Source: Limnoperna fortunei (taxonomy: Eukaryota > Mollusca > Bivalvia > Mytilida > Modiolidae). Taken from it: a DNA stretch of 64,000 nucleotides. The position numbers and the translations under genes were made by a program. The notes beneath the pieces were generated by a model, which was not told the DNA's origin, ran no database searches, and was given only the letters and a program-made list of their open reading frames with translations. The stretch covers positions 49,835,346-49,899,345 of the forward strand of contig OX104125.1 in the NCBI GenBank assembly GCA_944474755.1, in the 5' to 3' direction. Every line of letters begins with the position of its first letter. Positions within the stretch are counted from its first letter, which is position 1. Positions 29,648-42,379 of the stretch are shown one piece after another.

Positions 29648-31616
29648 ACTAGAGGCTCCCAGGAGCCTGTATCGCTCACCTGAACCTGAAACCAAACAAC
29701 CCTTTTTTATCCAGCTTTTCTTTGCTATAAGGAATTATTGCCCAACACTTCTGCAAAAGTCATTAATGTTGACTTTTTAAGGGAAATAATTCCTATAAGG
29801 AGGAGCTTTTGATGCTTAGAGGGAGAAGGGAGGTTCACTTCAAATTTGCTGTACCTGTTATACTTTTTTAACTATCAGTCGAAAACTCTCTAACTCCCCC
29901 CCCCCCCACCCCCCCCCCAATTTTCTATTTGAAGCCAACATAACCATGTAGGTAGTCAGGTGTCATGATTTGCACAATTTTGGTAGAGGACGTCTAAAAG
30001 ATGATGTGTGCAATGTTTCAAAGCAGTCCTTTAATGGGTTAAAGAGGAGAAGATTTTTTTAAATCAAGTAAAATTGATTCAAAAAATGTTCAAGGAGAAT
30101 AATTCCTAAACGGTTCATCAGACAATCTTTACCCTAAGTCATTTTTGTAGCCCTCATAGAGCAGAACAATTAAGCAATGCTAACTTTTTCTCTAGTTCTT
30201 ATAATTTTCAAGATTTTGAGGCAAAAATGTCAAAAATAAGCAATTTTGACAATTAAAGGGCAATAACTCCTATAAGGAGACATACAACTTCAACCCAATT
30301 GAGTGTTTCATAAATACTTTGATGCCGATGAAGGCATGTCTCTTCGGTTTTCCTGTATCTGTTACACTTTTTTAAACATAAGCCAAAACCTGTATTTACC
30401 CCCCCCCTTTTCCATTATATTTTTAGCCATGGCAGCCATGTTGGTTAATCTGCAGCCATGGTTGGTGCAAACTTGGTTGAGGACATTTGACGGATGATGT
30501 GTAAAAGTTTCAAAGAAGTACTTTCAGTGGTTTCAGAGGAGAAGATTTTTTTTTAATTTAAACTGATTAAAAAAAACAGTTCAAGGGAATTAACTCTTAA
30601 ACGGTTCATCAGACAATCCTTACCATAAGTCATTTTTGTAGCCCTCATAAAGCAGAACAATTAAGCAATGCTAACTTTTTCTCTAGTTCTAATAATTTTC
30701 AATATTTTGAGGCAAAAATGTCAAAAATAATCAATTTTGACAATTACAGGGCAATAACTCCTATAAGGTTGTCATCATACAACTTTGACCCAATGGAGTG
30801 TTTCCTAGAGCTTTTGATGCCGATGATGGCATGTCTCTTCGGTTTACCTGTATCTGTTATCTTTTTGAACTATAAGCCAAAAATTGTATTTTGACCCCCC
30901 CCCCCCCTCCCGTTCTTTTTTTAGCCATGGCGGCCACGTTGGTTAATCTGCGGCCATGGTGTGGTTGAGGACATTTGACGGATGATGGGTACAAAGTTTC
31001 AAAGCAGTACTTTCAGTGGTTTCAGAGGAGAAGATTTTAAAAAATCAATTAAAACCGATTAAAATTAACAGTTCAAGGGGAATAACTCTTAAACGGTTAA
31101 TCAAACAATCTTGACTCTAAAGCCAATTTTGCAGCCCTCATAGAGCAGAACAATTAAGCAATTCTTACTTTTTCTCTAGTTCTAATAATTTTCAAGATTT
31201 TGAGGCAAAAATGGCAAAAATCATCAATTTCGACAATTAAATGGCAATAACTCCTACAAGGAGTCGTCATACAACTTTAACCCAATGGAGTGTTTTGTAG
31301 AGCCTTTGATGCTGAAGAAGGAATCTCTGTTTGGTTTTCCTGTATCTGTTATACTTTTTTAACTATAAGCCAAAAACTGTATTTTGACCCCCCTGTTCTA
31401 TTTTAAGCCATGGTGGCCATGTTGGTTGGTCTGAGGCCATGAGTTTAGCAAACTTGGCAGAGGACATTTTACTAATGATGTGTGCAAAGTTTCAAAGCAA
31501 TCCCTTCAGTGGTTTTGGAGGACAAGATTTTTAAAGAAAAGTTAACGACGACGACGACGGACCCCAAGTGATGGCAATAGCTCACATGACCCTTCGGGAC
31601 AGGTAAGCTAAAAAAA
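29648..31616 (+). repeat. Dispersed composite repeat, AGAGGCTC/GCTCAC-hairpin family, copy 2
   Basis: Best-preserved copy. Head actagaggctcccaggagcc (itself a small hairpin) then gctcacctg. About three monomers of 490 bp start near 30101, 30591 and 31083. Poly-C runs occur at 29897, 30400 and 30895. The tail has (GAC)n at 31548-31560 and a terminal stem at 31578-31610 (tagctcacatgaccc ttcg gggacaggtaagcta type) followed by A's. Such head and tail words are typical of non-autonomous repeats in bivalve genomes. No protein is encoded. Confidence 0.8.
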
Positions 31617-32197
31617 TACAGTGCTAAAATAATATGTAAAATATATGAAAAATTGTGGGCTCCCTTACATCTTATTTTCTCATTATTTCAAATTTCAAAT
31701 TGATTGTCAAGTTTGATATACATGTACATGTTAATATAGTTTTATGTTATTGTAAACTACAAAGATCACTTTAGATTATAAATAGGTGTTGGTTGTATGA
31801 GGTTGCATGAGAGTGTGAGAGAGTGTGAGCAACTTCTCTTTTATTTTTTACAGGCTCTTTATGTATTTAGTTCAAATGTATTATATACCAAAATTAATTG
31901 ACTTATTTATAATCCCTGAAAACCCTAGTCAGGTGGTATTGTACAGGGAATTGTCAAATCCTGACTTCTGAAAAAAAAAACAAAAAAAGAAAAAATAATA
32001 ATAATATGCAATTACCGACCCCGTTTTTTTTTTATTTCCACATAATCATGGTAATGGTGAATAGGAAGGTCAGCAGAGAAAATAATAATAAAATTCAATT
32101 GCACAGCTTTTATTTTTATTCCTATATCGGCCAAATTGGATTGTGCTAGCATTCACTTGTGACAGCTTAAATCCTGGAATTGATCCCATGATTTTTG
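31617..32197. other. AT-rich spacer, nothing recognised
   Basis: Contains an A-rich run at 31971-32006 and a T9 run near 32025. Confidence 0.4.
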
Positions 32198-32459
32198 TTT
32201 GTTTGAATGATGTTTAACGCCATTTTCAGCAATTTTTCAGTTACATCATAGCGTCCAGTTTTTATTGTGGGAGGAAGCCGAAGTACCCAGAGAAAAACCC
32301 AAACTTGCGGTAGGAAAACTGGCAATCCTTTTCAATTAAGATTGGAGTCGAGTACACCCTGACCACAGTGAGAATCAAACCCACAATCTCAGTGTTGACA
32401 GACCATGTGATCAATAGTAGAGAACTACATGTACCTTAAACCACTCAGCAAACGCTGCC
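32198..32459 (-). mobile_element. SINE family 1, near full-length
   Basis: All modules from (TTTG)n tail to the tRNA-like head are present with moderate divergence (gtgagaatcaaacccacaatc, taaaccactcagcaaacgc). Target duplication not resolved. Confidence 0.85.
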
Positions 32460-35400
32460 ATGCAATTATACATGTTGTCCAAATAAAAATTGATGTTACA
32501 TCAAGAACTGCATTATTATTTATTTTCATTGTTTAATTTAAAACATTAACCCCCGAATTTCTTAAATGTAATGGTTTAAATGTGTTTTCCATTAAATTTA
32601 TTAGATGAATATGTACCTGGTAATACAAATTTAGAAAATCAGCCACATGCATAAGCAAATTTGTACATTTCACTGATAAACTACATTGCTTAATTTTTTT
32701 ATTTTAGAAAATTGTTTACAACATTTTGTCCTTGATCCATATCTAACCCAGATCAAAAAGTTAAAAGAAAAAGACAAAAGATCTGTTTAGACACTTTTAC
32801 TAGTATCTTGTACTATTGTGAGATCTTCATTTCTTTGGTGTTGAATTAAGAACAAAGAAAGTACTTTTAATCATTGACAGTAAACACTACATTTTTGAAC
32901 TGCTGTGGTGACAATTGTTTCAGGCTACCTGCAAATTGTCTACAACTTACTTTAACCATTATTTATGGTCTTATTTCTAGTAATTTTGTCAGTTTGCAAT
33001 TAGGAAATGATGGTGCAAAAGACAATAATTTGTCCCCAATAGAAATAACAAATTGCAAATGGTGATGGGATTCACAAAGCCCAGGGCAACCCTTGTCAAA
33101 CATGTGCAGTATAAGCCAATTCATGAAAATAACATTTTTTTCAGCAAGGGAGATAATTCTGTTATTATTGTTTTTACTAGTTATCTTTAATGGATACAAA
33201 ATTATTAATGATTTTTTTCCATAACTAAAACTGTATAAAGATGTACACATATACAATTTTGTTTTCCCAAAATTTCCAAAAAGCATTAAATAAATTATGA
33301 AATCAATATATCAAATAACCAAAAGAAAAAATTCAAAGAACAAAATACTAATGTACATACATGTACATGTATTATCAATATGAGAGAATTAGATACTCTG
33401 GCCAGGTGGACCAAATTTTAGCAGGTCATGTGACTGCTTTATAAGTCGCAAACATGCAGTAAGAGTTTAATTCTTTGGTTTAAATTATATATCATTATCA
33501 AGTCTGTTCATCTTGATTTATAATTTTAAAATAGAATATTTAGGATACAATTAATTGGGCATTTTGTTTGTTTTTATATTATCAAGATGCTAATATACCA
33601 GAATTGAAATTATATGAATATATTTTGAGCAGTTGAAATTATTAAGGATAAAGTACCAATGAAAAAAAGACCAGTAAAAATACATTACAATAAAAGAATT
33701 AACTGCAGCAAAATAGTTCATTAAAATAAATGGGTTTTTTTAAAAGTTGCTAGAATTTTAAAAATACATGAAAACTAGTAAAAAATTACAACGCTGTGAA
33801 TTCTATAAAAATAGTATGTATTTAATGTAAAATACATTTTTACAAGTATGTTAACTCATTTAAAGTAAAAAAAATTGCAAATGACTGCCAAAATACTAAT
33901 TTTTATAACTTTTTAAATCATTGCAATACTTGTTCAACACTGGCAGCATCGTATATTCAAGTTCCAGCAAAGAGTTCATATCCGCACCCAATTTTTTCTG
34001 AACTTCTTTTGTTTTGAACTGGTTTGCGGTCATATTTTCTCACTGCACAGTTGTAGGTGTAGGACCACCATTGTTTTTGGACTCTTTGGCTATATTAAAT
34101 TTGATGATTTTGACTTATCCTGGAAAATTTACCTTTATTCAAATAAAATGACACTTCTGTCCGATATAAATATGCAACAGCCAGCGGGTCAACATTCTTT
34201 CAAAACTTCACAATGTTTCATTGTACATCAGAACGAATGCTCAATCAAAGTCCATATGGTCTAAAAATCTACTTTCACTTCCGCTTTCAGTCCAAATTGA
34301 CTCTCAACATTTTTATGTTCATTTAAAACCAATAAAACACAAGTTTCCTAAAGTGTTCAGCTTTCCAAAAATACCAAATTTATTATACTATCGATTCATG
34401 TGCGATTCAAATTTTCTATATTAGGCAACAGTGAACCAGTCTGTTGAATAACACTACTTTTACATGTACGTACAACCTCTGGACTGGTTCCCCATATTTG
34501 GTGTTCCTACATCTAAACAAGGTAAAAGTCAGAAGGGAATCAGTTTACACTGTTTTGTTTTGGCGCCTAAACACAATAAACACGATGCAATGAAAAAAAT
34601 ATGAACATTTCTTATTAAAATGGGAATTAAAAATAGAACAGCGGGTCAAACTCATAGCCATGAATAATGTAGACCAATGCTGCTCTTATGGTTTTCTGTT
34701 GGGATTTTTGTCATAAATTGGGAAATATTTAGATATATTTTGGGAGTTTGCTCCAGGGAAAACAGCTGAAATTCAGATGCAACTTCAAGCTAACAAAATC
34801 ACTGTAAATTCAGCTAATAGCTGTTTGTTTTTAAAACTGTGTTCTGATATTGTTAATCTAATTTAAATTACAGTAGAAGTATAATTTCAATTTTTTATCT
34901 ATATTGAATATTTTAAAAATAAATTTGGCAAGATAAAACAATTGTTGGAACATCTTTTTTTGACTGCAGTATTAATTTTACAGTTAGGTCCATATATTAT
35001 ACTAGTATAGTCTTTAGCAGCAAAGTTACTTCTTAAGACCTAAATTTGTTTTACAGTATCTTAAGAATGGATGACAAAAGATCGCAGAGACTAAGTACAG
35101 GAAAACCCTTTTAAACCCGCCTCTGAATAAACTGATCTCCTGTTGAGTCCGGTCGAAAATTTAGGTCTTAATCTATAAAAAACAAACCTTTGCACAATAA
35201 ATAAGTCCAATATTCTGTTGAGGATATTACATATACTATTACTTCAATATTTAATGGTTCTTTCAAATAAATAGCAGCTTATGAAAATGCTAATTTTTTC
35301 TAACTATACTGTTGGTTTAGAGACATATAAACAAATTAACATATTGTGAAGTTTATAGTTACATAAAGTCATAACAATTCATAAATATTCTCTTTTTTTT

Positions 35401-36429
35401 ACTTTTATAAAGGGAGATTATTTGCCTGGTTTTTTTCATTATTTAGGATGCTGAGCTTTAAAAATTATTTGTTTAGCAAAATACATTATAAGTTAACTGT
35501 TGTAGACCATAACTAGGTAAACATTTTATCAATTACAATTTTCTCTTTCTGCTATGATTGTTAAGTTATAGGCCAATATTGTAAAAACCCCATTTTAAAC
35601 AAATGTACACTGCCAGGTTTCAGAAAAATGTTTTAAAGATATGCAAATACCAACAGTCTAAGCCCATGTTACATTTTAAGCAAATCTGCCTATTTTGTTT
35701 TCCAATACACTACAAAAACATGATTGCAAGCACTGAGATGATGATTCCTACCATATTGGAATTTAATACCTTAAACAGTTTCTGAAAAATAGGATATAAC
35801 ACTGATTTAAATGCAAACATTGGGAAAAATCAACATACAAACTCCAACAATAGTTTTAAGATCATTTTTAAAAATTGCACACAGGTCAATATTATCTTTC
35901 TGAACGAGTTGATCCTTCCAAGATTTTAGATAAATGTAGCATTTTTGTAATTTTTAAGATATTTGCAAAAAGCTATGTTTTGGCCACAATGTTCTATTTT
36001 TACCGATGACAGCCATTTGTTTCACCGGTGTCGTACATATAATTATAGGTTCCCCCAATTTACTTATCGAGCCGGATATCTCTTAAAATTTCTGCGTATA
36101 TTTTCATAATTTCTGTTTTCATGTCTGTTTACATATGTGTTTACATATGTGTTTAACTTCCTAGGGTTTTAAATGACAGAAAATGGCAGACACAATCCAT
36201 AAACTGTACATTTCATGTGTCCTGGCCATAAAATTAATATAAAAAGTGGACCTGTAAATGAGTGTAAACTGTAAATTGTAGGGCTCCAGGGCTATGCAAA
36301 AACTTGAATAAGATATGCGGATCGGCGGATCCATAGTAAATTTCATGGGTCAAAGCTTAAACATAACCTGTAAACTGTACAATTTATGGGTATGGGGCTA
36401 TTAAATTTATAAATAATATAAACTAGACA
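32460..36429. other. 4-kb AT-rich region without recognised features
   Basis: Both strands are stop-dense; the longest open frames are under 110 codons with no protein-like motifs. A small direct repeat of catatgtgtttac occurs at 36132-36155. No repeat family was matched. Confidence 0.4.
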
Positions 36430-37500
36430 AAGTCGATCTAGTGATCGCTGATACCCCAGCTTTTGTGAAAATTTCTAACGTTTTTCGTGGACTGTGACCT
36501 TGAAATTTGATGGATTTCCACCAAAATCAATAGGCTTCTTAACAACAAAATATATAACAATATTTTACAGTTTCATTAAAATCGGATGCAAACTTTTTGA
36601 GTTATTGTCCGGAAACAACTTTTTTGTTAAAATTTCTAATGTTTTTCGTAGACTGTGACCTTGAAATTTGACGGATTTCCCCCACAATCGATAGGCTTCT
36701 TACCAACCTGATATATAACAATATCCCAAAGTTTCATTCAAATCACATGCAAACTGTTTGAGTTATCATCCGGAAAAAACTTTTTTGTAAAAATTTCTAA
36801 CGTTTTTCGTGGACTGCGACCTTGAAATTTGACGGATTTCCCCCAAAATCAAAAGGCTTTTTACCAACCTGATATATAACAATATCCCAAAGTTTCATTC
36901 AAATCGGATGCAAACTGTTTGAGTTATTGTCCGGAAACAACTTTTTAGTTAAAATTTCTAACGTTTTTCGTGGACTGTGACCTTGAAATTTGACGGATTT
37001 CCCCCAAAATCAAAAGGCTTCTTACCAACCTGATATATGATAGTATCCCAAAGTTTCATTCAAATCGGATGTAAACTTTTTGAGTTATTGTCCGGAAACA
37101 ACTTTTTTGTTAAAATTTCTAAAGTTTTTCGTGGACTGTGACCTTGAAATTTGACGGATTTCCCCCAAAATCAAAAGGCTTCTTACCAACCTGATATATG
37201 ATAGTATCCCAAAGTTTCATTCAAATCGGATGTAAACTTTTTGAGTTATTGTCCGGAAACAACTTTTTTGTTAAAATTTCTAAAGTTTTTCGTGGACTGT
37301 GACCTTGAAAATTGATGGATTTTCCCCAAAATCGATAGGCTTCTTACCAACCTGATATATGATAGTATCCCAAAGTTTCATTCAAATCGGATGTAAACTT
37401 TTTGAATTATCATCCGGAAACCAAATGTGGACGGACGAACGGACGGACGGACGGACATGAGGACCACTATATACCCCCGACTCTGTCGAGCGGGGGTATA
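36430..37500 (+). repeat. 161-bp tandem repeat element with terminal hairpin
   Basis: About six units of 160-161 bp, marked by aaaatttctaacgtttttcg at 36466, 36630, 36789, 36951, 37112 and 37273. Left end is actagacaaagtcgatctag; right end is a (GGAC)n run at 37431-37455 then the strong stem cccccg-actc ... gagcggggg and TATAAA at 37475-37501. Neighbouring units at 36950-37430 are nearly identical, so amplification is recent. Confidence 0.85.
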
Positions 37501-37910
37501 AAAATAGGGCATCTAATGGGACATTAAATGATACCCCGCCACGATATTTATCAATAGTTAAATATATTTGTATATACTAGTATATTATACTGTATATACT
37601 ATACATCCACTATATACTAGTATATAGAGACAGAAGGAAATGAGTTATCTTTCTTAGACCAGAAAATTTCATTATTGTCAAATTTGAAAATTTATAAAGT
37701 GGCAAAACTTCAATAATATTTTTCGGATCATCCTGAATAATGAACTTGACCTGTATTTTATTGTACTGAACAGCTGTGCAAAATATTATTCAAATCCCTT
37801 GAGGCGTTTTCAAGTTATCATCTGGAAACCTTCTGGGTATGAACGGACACCGAACGAAACTGAGGGTATAACATAATACCTCGCCACTTCGTGTGGCGGG
37901 GTATAAAAAA
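37501..37910 (+). repeat. Related repeat ending in a GC-rich hairpin
   Basis: A TA-rich block at 37559-37625 is followed by a body ending gaacggacaccgaacg and a stem cctcgccac ttcgt gtggcgggg at 37878-37901, then TATAAA. This copies the end design of the preceding element with a different stem sequence. Confidence 0.6.
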
Positions 37911-38061
37911 GTAGCCTACACAGGAGTTTACAGTGGAATTACTGATATAATGTTCCACCCCGAACCTATAACCTGGTCTCCTGTTGCAATATTTTTCATT
38001 TAAGCAAGCTACATTTAAATATAACATCAGGTCAGGGCCTTCCATGCTTAATGCTAAAGAT

Positions 38062-38910
38062 CAGGGGTCACCACACTCTAAAAAAGTAGGGAGAAGTGAT
38101 TTCTCCCTGGCAGCCAAACAGGGAGAAGTCAGGCCCTGATAGGGAGACTTCAGGAGACACTAGGGAGAAGTCAGGGGGACCGTACAAATAATTAATTTCG
38201 CAGTAGTTACATACATTTTTCATTATTTACATCAATTTCCAGGATTATTTCTCTTGTGTTTTAAAACCATAAAACACTTAGATTCAGTTTTTTCTCTTTC
38301 TTTTTCATTATTATTCATGATATGCAATATCAAAAAGCACATAACCTTTATCATTAATCAAAGTTGTACTGATCCAAATTGCTTCATGGGACACCCATCT
38401 ACAGAACTTATCATGATGTCAATAATTGCTATACATCTTTATTCTTTCAAGTGAAGCTCAAATACTTATCAAAGAAAATTGTTAAAGTACAATACTCTTT
38501 GAAAGAACTGAAGTTTGAAACCAATTAAAAGTGTTTGTTTATCAAAAATATTACGATTTTTCATAATGGGCCGTTGTACATTACTTTCCTTCGTTGTTCA
38601 CTTCTGGTAATAAGTCACATCCGGTAAATAAACAAATGGCACGTAATACATTTGAAAGACATAAATTGTTTGAAAATATGTTAAATGCGCATATTGTTTG
38701 CCGTTTTTTATTGGAATTACACATTTACTGATAAATTGGTAGTCAGGGTGAAGTATTTGGACCAGATTTACAAGTATCTTATGTGAACCATCGGGCGACT
38801 TGAGGGAAATGACAGGGCGACTTCGACTTCGCTTTTGAGGCGCATTAGGGCGACTTCAGGTCCTAGTAGGGCGACAAAGTCGCCCACTTCGCCCAGTGTG
38901 GTGAGCCCTG
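38062..38910. mobile_element. hAT-like non-autonomous DNA transposon, 849 bp
   Basis: Terminal inverted repeats CAGGG[G/C]TCACCACACT at both ends match the CAGGG start typical of hAT elements. A perfect 6-bp duplication AAAGAT flanks it (38056-38061 and 38911-38916). Subterminal regions carry clustered gggagaagtc/gggcgacttc repeats in inverted relation, like transposase-binding arrays. The interior is AT-rich and encodes nothing evident. hAT elements usually give 8-bp duplications; 6 bp is noteworthy. Confidence 0.85.
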
Positions 38911-38916
38911 AAAGAT

Positions 38917-41100
38917 GATATTATCGTCAGAGTACCAGAATACACGGACCTATAGTTATAGACAAAAATCGATCGAAAGTGGACCCAAAATATTAACATT
39001 AGGGTCAGGGCAGACCCAGACGGCCAGACCTGCAATTATATGACACCAGCAAACTTAACAAACACAAACTTGATAGAAGACACCTTTATGTGACTGGTCA
39101 AGTCTCAATTAAATCCTTTTAGCAGTTAAGGAGAAGATTTCAGGAAAAAAATATTAGACTATGACAATGATGATGCACAGTGATGACAAAAGCTGACATG
39201 GACCTCTAGTTCAGAAAAGCGAACTAAAACTAATAAAAATCGAACTATATTTATCAATAAATTTATTAAGAATTAATTAATATCAAGGGTCTGTTCATAT
39301 GTGGATTCTTTAAAAGAATGTGTACAGTATTAAGGAATAAAACATCCATTCCATTATCTTTCTTTGTTCAATCTGTTCATTTCGTTCCCAACACTACACA
39401 ATTTCAATATGTTCAGAAAATCAGGACCATCTGAAACATCAACCTATGATATCCACGATTTTTTTTAACTCCGCAGATGATTCCATGTTTGCTTACTTCA
39501 TACTCATAGTGAATTACTGAATATGCCAAAGAGACTGCGTATTTGGATTTTGATTATACGATAGCCATTCACTTGGCACAACTTTCTAGTTCCATCTGGG
39601 TTTCTTTGTTTTTCTAAGCTTGTCACTTACTTATTCATATGATGATCTCTTCACCCTCACAAATTATTTCATAAATTGCTTCACATTTTTGGTAACAACC
39701 TTTTTTTCACGTCTTCAATCAATGCCAAAAGCCAGGTGATCTTCACTAATTGTCTTTCTGACATTGGGATAATGCTGTGTAATGGCTGGGAGATTGGTTT
39801 AAATGTTGAGAGTCCACATGAATGATGGTCAAATTTGTACAACAAACAATAATTCACTTGGTTTTTCAGTTCCACTCGTTTGTTTTTGGTTTACAGAAAA
39901 TGGAAAGTTTAAAAATGGGAGGTAATTCGAGGTTATGCTAAAACACTGCAGTTTATTATTTATATAAATTTACTAGTATACAGAAAATAATGTTACCATT
40001 ACTATTTCTACAGCTGTTACAGAAGTGAATATATAAAGAAGGGTTGTACTTTCACATAACTACCTTATTGCAACATCCATCAAATCTTATATTTAGTTGG
40101 AATCGTTTGAAAACTCATAAATGAGTTAGAATTTTTACAAAAATATGATGAAAATAACATCATAAACATGTTACTTATTCATTTTATGTTAAAATATAAA
40201 TAAATATGCAACTTTTTTGTTTATTATCAATTCAATAATAAACATTGAACTTTAATTATGCTTATAGAGATTAATCAATAGAAAACTAAAAGAGAATTCC
40301 TAAGAAGAAAGTCAAATTTTTTGTGGAATTCATCGTATTTTAGAATGGTTGCCATGACAACATGTAATTATTGCCCAGCAAAAAAATCATACAGTAGGTA
40401 GAAAGGATCATGGAGGAAAATATGACAGTTATTTGTTGTAAATAAAAGTACTACTTCAAAAGATAATTTAATTTGATTATGCATAGAAATCCAGTTTTTC
40501 TTTTTTGTCCAATTCTTGATCATTTAGAGTTACATTTTTGTATTAGAAAACAAAAAGTGGCAAAAAATTTAGTTTTTGTTTTCAGAAGAAGCACCTTAAG
40601 ACTTCTTAATTCCATTAACAATTGTTTGAAACTCTGCTTAACTTTTTCAAAATAAATCAACGAAAAGTGCTTGTTTTTTCATGATTCCAACACCATTATT
40701 TATGTATTTTATAGGTGGCGCTGTTTTACAATAAAAACAACATCCAAATTTTTTTTCTCACATAAACCCGGTTCAGCCTGCAAAGTTTCATTAAAATTGG
40801 TTAACCTACCTTGTGGACTCACTTTAAGGAAATTGCATGGTTTTCTCAGAGACTGGGTGTTAATTAAACAACATGATTATACCGATCACATTAACTGAAG
40901 CCGCAATTATTAATGATAATTGTAAGTGTTTTCTTAATTCTTAAGATTTTATTTGTTAATTGTGTTGCTTTTCTCATGATATATTATTATTAAAATTCAA
41001 CGTCGATATAATTTACATTCGAGTACAACAATTGCAATTTACTAGAAAAAATTATAAAGTTATATTGTTAAATATTCAAAATAAGACTATCCTATTTTAA
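38917..41100. other. AT-rich region, weak repeat remnants only
   Basis: 39050-39235 resembles a decayed tail of the AGAGGCTC family (ggagaagattt, gatgacaaaagctgacatgg). The rest is unremarkable. Confidence 0.4.
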
Positions 41101-41126
41101 TATTTTAATCCCAGTATTCAAAGAAA

Positions 41127-41205
41127 TATATGCAGTCCGAGTTGTCCTTATTGCGGCCCGAGTTGTCACAATCCGAGTTGTCAGCTGTCTGAGTTGTCCG
41201 GTTAC
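41127..41205. repeat. Short tandem repeat of CCGAGTTGTC
   Basis: The decamer ccgagttgtc or ctgagttgtc appears four to five times in 70 bases with spacings of about 17-22. Confidence 0.7.
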
Positions 41206-41550
41206 CAGCTAGAAATCCATGTCAACTAAGATTGGTGTAAAGTTCAACCTGCTTGTAGTGAGACTCGAACTTGCAACCAGTGTGATCAATAATTGCGAGC
41301 ACAGCTCGCAGCGGGTAGCAAAGATGCCCGCGAAGAGCGGTGAGCTCTACGGCAATTATGTGTCATGTGATCAAAATGAAATCACGTGATCAAAATCTGC
41401 TTAATGCTGATATTGATTATTTTTCGTCCGGAAGTTGATATCGTCAAAAAACTGGAACAAAGTGAATGAAGAAAAGTACTAAAAATAATTCTAAGAAAGA
41501 CTTGAAAATAAAGTTGACATTAACCACTCGGCCACAGAGACCCCTAACAT
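41206..41550 (-). mobile_element. SINE family 1 remnant interrupted by an insertion
   Basis: SINE parts at 41206-41290 (gtcaactaagattgg, gtgagactcgaacttgcaacc) and 41515-41550 (ttaaccactcggcc) flank about 225 bases of unrelated, locally GC-rich sequence with hairpins (gcgagcacagctcgc). The insert boundaries are uncertain. Confidence 0.55.
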
Positions 41551-41762
41551 AACATTTGATTTTAACAAGGGAGATAATTATGTAAAAAAAATTCTACTAG
41601 GTATTTTTTCAATTAGATGCAAAATTAACTCTGAAAACTCTTATCTCCCATCACTTAAATGTATACCAAATACTATAAATGTGCATCAAAGTGTTCAAAC
41701 ATGTTATAAACTTGAGTGTTTTGCGGTACCCTCGGTAATGGCGGTATGCAACAGCCTGAACA

Positions 41763-42370
41763 GGGTGTGACTTTTTACCACACGACACCACAGGTTACCA
41801 CAGGCTACCACATGCACCATCAAAATACCACAATTTCCACTTTCTTTAGAGTTTTATAGGTTTTTTACTTTATTTTATGTAGAAATAATGTCTTCCATGC
41901 GTTTTGTAACTTTAATCTAAGTAGCAGAATCAACATTGAATCCGTTTTGTATACATTGATATTGAGCCACTTATGATCATGAAAAAACAACCACAGGAAC
42001 TTACAAAACTGCATACTGGTGTATGTCCCGCATAATTACATGTGATAAAAATGCATAAAACAAGTAATTTATTTTAAAATAACAAATAAATTAATGATAG
42101 AAATAATAAAACATATCATGCTGTTTTGTAAGTTCCTCTAGTTGTCTTTTCATGATCATAAATGACTCATTATCAAAGATATTCGAAACGGACTTAATGT
42201 TTATTCTGCTATTAAAAAAGATGTTAAAAAGCACTAAAGACATTATTTCTACATCAAAATAAAGTAAAAAAACCTATAAAACTGTAAAGAAAGTGTATAT
42301 TGTGGTATTTTGATGGTGCATGTGGTAGCCTGTGGTAACCTGTGGTGTCGTGTGGTAAAAAGTCACACCG
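41763..42370. mobile_element. Mutator-like MITE, 608 bp with long inverted arms
   Basis: Arms of more than 200 bp are inverted copies (gtgactttttaccacacgac / gtcgtgtggtaaaaagtcac at the tips). A perfect 9-bp duplication GCCTGAACA flanks it at 41754-41762 and 42371-42379. Long TIRs with 9-bp duplications are the signature of Mutator-like elements. The central 150 bases are AT-rich and non-coding. Arms contain repeated accacag words. Confidence 0.88.
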
Positions 42371-42379
42371 GCCTGAACA

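Noticed and set aside
32874..33286. Frames of 63 and 107 codons on opposite strands
   Set aside because: AT-rich, low-complexity translations without domain features or splice context.
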